Below, one piece after another: positions 59,303-64,000 of a stretch of DNA of 64,000 nucleotides. The notes beneath the pieces were generated by a model. That model did no database searches and was not told the DNA's origin. It saw only the letters and a program-made list of their open reading frames with translations. Both the position numbers and the translations under genes were made by a program. Where the stretch lies: the NCBI RefSeq assembly GCF_031846565.1, contig NZ_JAVRHL010000003.1:558001-622000 (forward strand), written 5' to 3'. This DNA is from Tropicimonas_B omnivorans. Its GTDB lineage: Bacteria > Pseudomonadota > Alphaproteobacteria > Rhodobacterales > Rhodobacteraceae. Within the stretch, counting starts at the first letter, position 1, and each line of letters begins with the position of its first letter.

Positions 59303-60805
59303 TTACTCGGCAGCTTCGACCGGGGTGTCGTCGGTGATCGGAACCGCGTTCACGTCGCTGTCCTTCTGCTCATTGGCACGGCGTACACCGGCGGCGTAGT
59401 CGGGATGGACGCGCTCGAGGACGGCATACCAACGCTCTTTCACCTCTGGCGAGCAGGGGCCCATCGCGGCGGCGTAGTTGGCATAGAGACGCTCCTTCTC
59501 CTCGCCCGAGAACAGCTCGTAGAGAGCACGGGGCTGGACGTAATCGGCGTCCTTGTCCTCCTGCACGTAGCGGTCGGCGTCTCCGTCGATCCGCAGCGGC
59601 GGCTCGACCACCTCGGGTTTGGCGACCGGGCCGTCATACTGGTTCGGCTCGTAATAGGCGTTCGGATCACCGAAATCGTTGGTGAAGAACCGCATGGAGC
59701 CGTCCTTGTGGTAGTGCTGCACCTCCGCATTCTTCGCGGCGTTGGCCGGAAGTGCCTCGTAGTGGGTGCCGAGGCGATACCGGTGGGCGTCCGCATAGGC
59801 GAAGATCCGGCCCTGCAGCATCTTGTCGGGGCTGAAGCCGATGCCCGGCACGATGTTCGACGGCGAGAAGGCGGCGTTCTCCACCATCTGGAAATAGTTC
59901 TCCGGATTGCGGTTCATCTCCAGCTCGCCCACCTCGATCAGCGGGAAGTCCCCGTGCGGCCAGACCTTGGTGACGTCGAACGGGTTGAAGGGCTGCTTCG
60001 CGGCGTCCTCCTCCTTCATCACCTGGATGAAGAGGGTCCACTTGGGGAAGTCGCCGGCGTCGATCGCGTTGAAGAGATCTTCCTGGTAGCTCTCCCGGGT
60101 CTTGCCGATGAGCGCTTCCGCCTCCTCGTTGGTGTGGTGCTTGTGGCCCTGCTGGGTCTTGAAGTGGAACTTGACCCAAGTGCGCTCCCCCGCCTCGTTC
60201 CAGAGCGAGAAGGTGTGGGAGCCGTAGCCGTTCATGCGCATCGGGTTCACCGGGATGCCGCGGTCGGACATCAGGATCGTCACCTGGTGCACGCTCTCGG
60301 GCTGGCCGGCCCAGAAGTCGAACATCGCCTCCGGCGAGCGCAGGTTGGTCTTGGGATGGCGCTTCTGCGTGCGAATGAAGTCCGGGAACTTGTAGGAATC
60401 GCGGACGAAGAAGACGGGGGTGTTGTTCCCCACCATGTCCCAGTTGCCGTCCTCGGTATAGAACTTCAGCGAGAAGCCGCGGACGTCCCGCTCCGCATCG
60501 GCGGCGCCGCTTTCGCCGGCCACGGTAGACCAGCGGGACAGGACCTCGGTCTCGGTGCCCGGGCGGAACACCTTGGCGCAGGTGTACTTCGTGATGTCGT
60601 GGGTCACGCGGAACGTGCCCTGGGCGCCCCAGCCCTTGGCATGGACGACCCGCTCCGGGATGCGCTCGCGGTTCTGGTGGGCCAGCTTCTCGATCAGCTG
60701 GTAATCCTGAAGGAGGACCGGGCCGCGGGCGCCGGCGGTCTGGGTGGTGTCGTTCGAGACATACGGAGCGCCCGCAGTCGTTGTCAGGCGGGGTTTGTCG
60801 GCCAT
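59303..60805 (-). CDS. katA: Catalase (small-subunit, clade 3 type)
   Basis: 500 aa, haem catalase. Catalytic His55 (ERVVHAKGWGAQGTF), the distal Asn region (MVGNNTPVFFVRDSYKFPDFI) and the proximal haem ligand Tyr337 (RIFAYADAHRYRLG) are in place, with the NADPH-binding length of clade 3. The ATG at 60805 is the family start (MADKPRL-TTTAGAPY). It is divergent from oxyR across about 115 bases containing an inverted repeat, so peroxide induction by OxyR is expected. The symbol katA is by type, not by orthology. Confidence 0.95.
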   Translation of the reverse strand: MADKPRLTTTAGAPYVSNDTTQTAGARGPVLLQDYQLIEKLAHQNRERIPERVVHAKGWGAQGTFRVTHDITKYTCAKVFRPGTETEVLSRWSTVAGESGAADAERDVRGFSLKFYTEDGNWDMVGNNTPVFFVRDSYKFPDFIRTQKRHPKTNLRSPEAMFDFWAGQPESVHQVTILMSDRGIPVNPMRMNGYGSHTFSLWNEAGERTWVKFHFKTQQGHKHHTNEEAEALIGKTRESYQEDLFNAIDAGDFPKWTLFIQVMKEEDAAKQPFNPFDVTKVWPHGDFPLIEVGELEMNRNPENYFQMVENAAFSPSNIVPGIGFSPDKMLQGRIFAYADAHRYRLGTHYEALPANAAKNAEVQHYHKDGSMRFFTNDFGDPNAYYEPNQYDGPVAKPEVVEPPLRIDGDADRYVQEDKDADYVQPRALYELFSGEEKERLYANYAAAMGPCSPEVKERWYAVLERVHPDYAAGVRRANEQKDSDVNAVPITDDTPVEAAE

Positions 60806-60894
60806 GCCGGATCTCCTGGCTGGATGGGAATGCGTCTTGCCTGAACGATGTGTGGTGTCGCTCCATAAAGGAAAATCGGAAATGCTATGCAGAT

Positions 60895-60913
60895 ACATAA
60901 GTGCGGCTTATGT
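60895..60913. promoter_or_regulatory. Inverted repeat between catalase and oxyR, candidate OxyR site
   Basis: ACATAAG-TGCGG-CTTATGT has 7-bp perfect arms and lies 9 bases before the chosen oxyR start, about 90 before katA. OxyR autoregulates and activates divergent catalase genes in many bacteria. A second weak symmetry (TATG-N6-CATA, 60885-60898) overlaps it. Confidence 0.6.
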
Positions 60914-60921
60914 TCGGGATC

Positions 60922-61866
60922 ATGCGGATCACGGCCAGACATCTTCTCTACTTCGCCGCCCTCGCCGATGAGGGCAGCTTCGGCGCGGCGGCGCGCGCCG
61001 TCAGCATCAGCCAGCCCGCGCTCTCGATGCAGATCAGGGATCTCGAGGCGGCGCTCGGCGGCAAGCTGGTGGAGCGCATGCCGAGCGGCCTGAAGCTCAC
61101 GCGGCTGGGGCGGGAGGTCCTGCCCAGGGCGCGCCGGGTCCTGGCGGAGATGGCGGAGATCGAGGCGCTGCCGCGGCGGGGGCAGGGGCTGTCGGGCCAG
61201 CTCAACATCGGCGTCATTCCGACGGTCGCGCCCTATATCCTGCCCGTCGCGCTGACGCGGCTGCGCGCGTCGGACCTGACGCTCGACATCCGCGTGCGCG
61301 AGGCCCAGACGAATGTGCTTCTGGACATTCTGGACAAGGGGCGGCTGGATGCGGCGCTCGTGGCCCTGCCTGTCTCCGGGGCCGATCTGGACGTGCGCCC
61401 GCTCTTCGAGGATCGCTTCCTGCTGGCCGGCAGCCGCGCCCGGATCGAGCGGCTCGCCGGGGAGGGGGGAGCGGTGGCGCCAAAGCCCGCCGAGCTCGAT
61501 CCCGAGCAGCTTCTCCTTCTCGACGAGGGGCATTGCCTTGCCGACCAGGCGATCGCCGCCTGCGGCCTCGATCCGGGGCGGAGGCGTGTGGATCTCGGGG
61601 CGTCCTCCCTCGCGACGCTCTGCGGCCTCGTCGCTCAGGGGTTCGGCCTGACGCTGCTTCCCGAGATCGCGGTGATGTCCGAGACCGCGTCCGCCCCCGA
61701 CATGGCCCTCCATCGCTTCGCCGCGCCGGAGCCCGGGCGCACGCTCGCGCTGGTGCGGCGGGCCGGGCAGGAGGGGGAGACGGACTGGTTCGAGGCGCTG
61801 GCCTCTCTCTTCGCCAATGCCGGCGAGACGTTGCTTGCCCGTGCGAGGACCGCCGTTCCGGCCTGA
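60922..61866 (+). CDS. oxyR: Hydrogen peroxide-inducible LysR regulator OxyR
   Basis: 314 aa. The LysR winged HTH (RHLLYFAALADEGSFGAAARAVSISQPALSMQIRDLEAALG) is followed by a periplasmic-binding-like sensor. The redox cysteines are Cys205 in DEGHCLADQA and Cys214 in IAACGL, nine residues apart as for Cys199/Cys208 of E. coli OxyR. The ATG at 60922 fits the family N-terminus (MRITARHLLYF). GTG 60901 and ATG 60910 lie within the putative operator and are unlikely. It is divergent from katA. Confidence 0.94.
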   Translation: MRITARHLLYFAALADEGSFGAAARAVSISQPALSMQIRDLEAALGGKLVERMPSGLKLTRLGREVLPRARRVLAEMAEIEALPRRGQGLSGQLNIGVIPTVAPYILPVALTRLRASDLTLDIRVREAQTNVLLDILDKGRLDAALVALPVSGADLDVRPLFEDRFLLAGSRARIERLAGEGGAVAPKPAELDPEQLLLLDEGHCLADQAIAACGLDPGRRRVDLGASSLATLCGLVAQGFGLTLLPEIAVMSETASAPDMALHRFAAPEPGRTLALVRRAGQEGETDWFEALASLFANAGETLLARARTAVPA

Positions 61867-61895
61867 TCGGTCCGGGGTTTTCCCGGCGCCGCAGC

Positions 61896-62786
61896 TCAAG
61901 GCAGATCGGCGCCCCGCACGGCCAGCCAGTCGCCCATGCGGCGGCGAAACCACGTCCGCTGGCGCTTGGCATATTGCCGGGTGGCGATGACGGCGCGGTC
62001 CCGCGCGGCCTCGAGCGTGATCTCGCCGCGCAGGTGGGAGACGAGCTCCGGCGCGCCGATGGCGCGGTCGCCGGGGCGGGCCGGGTCATAGCCGCCGAGA
62101 TTGGCCCGCGCCTCCTCCAGCGCCCCGCCGTCCAGCATCGCATCGAAGCGCCGCGCGAGGCGCGGGTTCAGCCAGTCGGTCGGAGCGTCGACCACGATCC
62201 TCAGCGCCTCGCCGGACGGCAGGGGCGGGGCCGGCTGCTCCGCCTGCCATGCCGCAAGGCCGCGCCCCGTGGCGCGGAGCACCTCCCAGGCCCGTTGTAC
62301 CCGAGCGCGGTTGGCCATGTCGGTCCTCGAACGGGTCTGCGCGTCGAGCCCCTCCGACAGCTCGGCGAGCGAGAGGCCGTCCGCTTCCGCCCGGACCTCC
62401 GCCGGCACCTCCGGCACAGGCGCCAGCCCCTCCGTGAGCGCCATGAAGTAAAGCCCCGTCCCTCCGGTGAAGATCGGCCGCATGCCGCCGCGGAGAAGCT
62501 CCTCCGCCTCCCGCAGCCAGTGTCCCGCCGAATAGGGCGCCTCCCGCGCCACATGTCCGTAGAGCGCATGGGGTACGCGGGCGAGGTCGCGAGGGCCCGG
62601 CCGCGCCGTCAGGACGCTCCAGTGGGCATAGACCTGCAGCGCGTCTGCATTGACGATGACGCCGCCTGCCTCTTCCGCGATCCGCAGCGCGAGGGCGGAC
62701 TTGCCGCTCGCCGTCGGCCCAGCGATGAGGACGGGACGATCCGGAGGGAGGGCGGCAAGCGCACGGGTTAGGGCAGGGTCAGTCAT
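61896..62786 (-). CDS. miaA: tRNA dimethylallyltransferase
   Basis: 296 aa. It adds the dimethylallyl group to A37 of tRNAs reading UNN codons. The P-loop LIAGPTASGKSALALRIAEE, NADALQVYAHW, the TGGTGLYFMALTEGLAPVP segment, and the C-terminal IATRQYAKRQRTWFRRR (tRNA contact) are all present. The ATG at 62786 begins just before the conserved start; a TTG 12 codons upstream is an alternative, and neither has a clear ribosome site. Divergent from pyrH. Confidence 0.94.
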   Translation of the reverse strand: MTDPALTRALAALPPDRPVLIAGPTASGKSALALRIAEEAGGVIVNADALQVYAHWSVLTARPGPRDLARVPHALYGHVAREAPYSAGHWLREAEELLRGGMRPIFTGGTGLYFMALTEGLAPVPEVPAEVRAEADGLSLAELSEGLDAQTRSRTDMANRARVQRAWEVLRATGRGLAAWQAEQPAPPLPSGEALRIVVDAPTDWLNPRLARRFDAMLDGGALEEARANLGGYDPARPGDRAIGAPELVSHLRGEITLEAARDRAVIATRQYAKRQRTWFRRRMGDWLAVRGADLP

Positions 62787-62852
62787 CTGAGCGGTTGAAG
62801 CGGCGGAGCTTTCGGTGTTCAAGGGCCATCGCGGCAGAGCGAGGGATATTTC

Positions 62853-63590
62853 ATGCAGGTCAGTGGCGAAACTCCGGCGAAACCCTCCTACTCACGCGTT
62901 CTGCTGAAGATCTCGGGCGAGGCGCTGATGGGCGACCAGGGCTACGGCCTGCATCCGCCGACAGTGCAGCGCATCGCCGCCGAGGTGAAGTCCGTCCACG
63001 ACATGGGCGTCGAGATCTGCATGGTGATCGGCGGCGGCAACATCTTCCGCGGCCTCCAGGGCTCCGCCCAGGGGATGGAACGCACCACCGCCGACTACAT
63101 GGGCATGCTCGCGACGGTGATGAACGCGCTGGCGATGCAATCCGCGCTCGAGGAGCTCGGCGTTTTCACCCGCGTCATCTCGGCGATCCCGATGGACCAG
63201 GTCTGCGAGCCGTACCTCCGCCGCCGCGCCGTGCGTCACCTCGAGAAGAAGCGGGTCTGCATCTTCGCCGCCGGCACCGGTAACCCCTACTTCACGACCG
63301 ACACGGCGGCCACGCTGCGCGCCAACGAGATGGCCTGCGAGGCGATCTTCAAGGGCACCAAGGTCGACGGCGTCTATGACAGCGATCCGATGCTGAACCC
63401 CGATGCCAAGCGCTACGAGACGGTGAGCTACGACGATTGCCTCGCCAAGCACCTCAAGGTGATGGACGCCTCCGCCATCGCGCTGGCGCGCGACAACGAT
63501 CTGCCAATCATCGTCTTCAGCCTCGACGAGCCAGGCGGTTTCCGCGGGATCCTCGCAGGGCAGGGCACCTATACCACCGTGAAGGACTGA
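62853..63590 (+). CDS. pyrH: UMP kinase
   Basis: 245 aa, a hexameric amino-acid-kinase-fold enzyme converting UMP to UDP. Motifs are RVLLKISGEALMGDQGYG, VIGGGNIFRGLQGS, FAAGTGNPYFTTDTAATLRA, KGTKVDGVYDSDPMLNPDAKRY and MDASAIALARDNDLPIIVF. GAGGG lies before the ATG. It is followed by frr in the usual pyrH-frr order, with a 131-base gap. Confidence 0.97.
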   Translation: MQVSGETPAKPSYSRVLLKISGEALMGDQGYGLHPPTVQRIAAEVKSVHDMGVEICMVIGGGNIFRGLQGSAQGMERTTADYMGMLATVMNALAMQSALEELGVFTRVISAIPMDQVCEPYLRRRAVRHLEKKRVCIFAAGTGNPYFTTDTAATLRANEMACEAIFKGTKVDGVYDSDPMLNPDAKRYETVSYDDCLAKHLKVMDASAIALARDNDLPIIVFSLDEPGGFRGILAGQGTYTTVKD

Positions 63591-63721
63591 GGCGGCGCAC
63601 CGGGGGGGGGAGATCCGCCTTCGGTTAATCCTCCCTTAAGGCTTGCGGACCTATACATCCGTGCGTGCTCCCGGTAGAACCTCCGCGCACAAGACAGCAT
63701 GTTTGCGAGGACGACGGTCAT

Positions 63722-64000
63722 ATGGCAGCGGAGTACGAAGAACCCGACATGGGCGACATCCAGCGCCGGATGGAGGGCGCGCTGACAGCGCTGAAGCACG
63801 AATTTCTTTCGCTCAGGACCGGACGCGCCTCCGCCTCGATGGTGGAGCCGGTGATGGTGGACGCTTACGGCACGTCCACCCCGATCAACCAGATCGGCAC
63901 GGTGAACGTGCCCGAGTCGCGGATGATCGCGATCAACATCTGGGACAAGTCGCTGGTGTCCAAGGCGGAGAAGGCGATCCGCGAGAGCGGTCTCGGGATC
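63722..64000 (+). CDS. frr: Ribosome recycling factor (N-terminal part, runs off the window)
   Basis: The first 93 codons are present, starting MAAEYEEPDMGDIQRRMEGA. The recognisable core is LKHEFLSLRTGRASASMVEP, then VDAYGTSTPINQIGTVNVPESRM and INIWDKSLVSKAEKAIRESGLGI, the first helix and beta domain of RRF. RRF splits post-termination ribosomes with EF-G. The frame is open to the last base, so this is the 5' half of a ~185-aa gene. The ATG at 63722 gives the family start. Confidence 0.95.
   Translation, partial: MAAEYEEPDMGDIQRRMEGALTALKHEFLSLRTGRASASMVEPVMVDAYGTSTPINQIGTVNVPESRMIAINIWDKSLVSKAEKAIRESGLGI

Noticed and set aside
1..64000. CRISPR arrays, insertion sequences, prophage or toxin-antitoxin modules
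   Set aside because: No regularly spaced repeats, transposase, integrase, capsid or toxin motifs were seen. Repeats found are short and local.

Overview
The window is GC-rich DNA from an alphaproteobacterium, most likely a member of the Rhodobacteraceae. The main evidence is a nuo (complex I) operon interrupted by the small accessory genes typical of that family, a hemA (C4-type 5-aminolevulinate synthase) gene with an FnrL-like site in front of it, a bolA/J-domain pair, an HWE-type histidine kinase, and overall codon use. No plasmid, phage, IS or CRISPR signature was seen. Almost all of it reads as chromosomal backbone, with one accessory catabolic island.

Layout. 1-1050: an alpha/beta-hydrolase pseudogene with three nonsense codons, then tRNA-Val(TAC). 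1.2-3.0 kb: a family III CoA-transferase and a 43-aa lysine-rich protein. 3.0-11.7 kb: the catabolic island. It holds a GntR/FCD regulator and an RraA-type protein facing left, divergent from a tripartite tricarboxylate-type (TTT) importer, a short-chain dehydrogenase, an FGGY pentulose kinase and a fucose/arabinose-isomerase-like enzyme. A perfect 19-bp inverted repeat lies between the two arms. This combination suggests uptake and isomerisation/phosphorylation of a sugar, polyol or sugar acid that I cannot name. 11.7-23.4 kb: tRNA-Asp(GTC), an M20 peptidase, hemA with its secreted neighbour, a RodZ-like HTH membrane protein, ispG, a response regulator plus HWE kinase pair (the kinase is frameshifted by a perfect 20-bp tandem duplication), an aminotransferase and an N-acetylmuramoyl-L-alanine amidase.

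23.4-42.7 kb: all fourteen nuo genes in the order A-B-C-D-E-F-G-H-I-J-K-L-M-N, with eight interleaved non-nuo genes. These are an HhH-domain membrane protein, a DUF5337-like protein, a 54-aa minus-strand membrane protein, a DUF5333-like secreted protein, a lipoprotein, an unknown 139-aa protein, a carboxymuconolactone-decarboxylase-like protein without cysteines, and a 24-aa membrane peptide. NuoE carries a roughly 300-residue C-terminal extension that ends in the same HhH module found in the next gene. The operon runs on into birA, coaX and rnj with overlapping ends.

46-64 kb: housekeeping and stress genes. These include a HemG-like flavodoxin, a DEAD-box helicase with an RS-rich tail, OsmC, a His-rich PCuAC-like protein with a metal-related partner, prfC (possibly leaderless), a lytic-transglycosylase-like lipoprotein, gatB, a DUF4177 protein, bolA, a J-domain protein, a ParA-like ATPase, a cystathionine gamma-lyase-like enzyme, a Ca2+/Na+ antiporter, divergent catalase and oxyR, miaA, pyrH, and the start of frr, which runs off the right edge.

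All assignments come from reading motifs and gene order. No database search was run.
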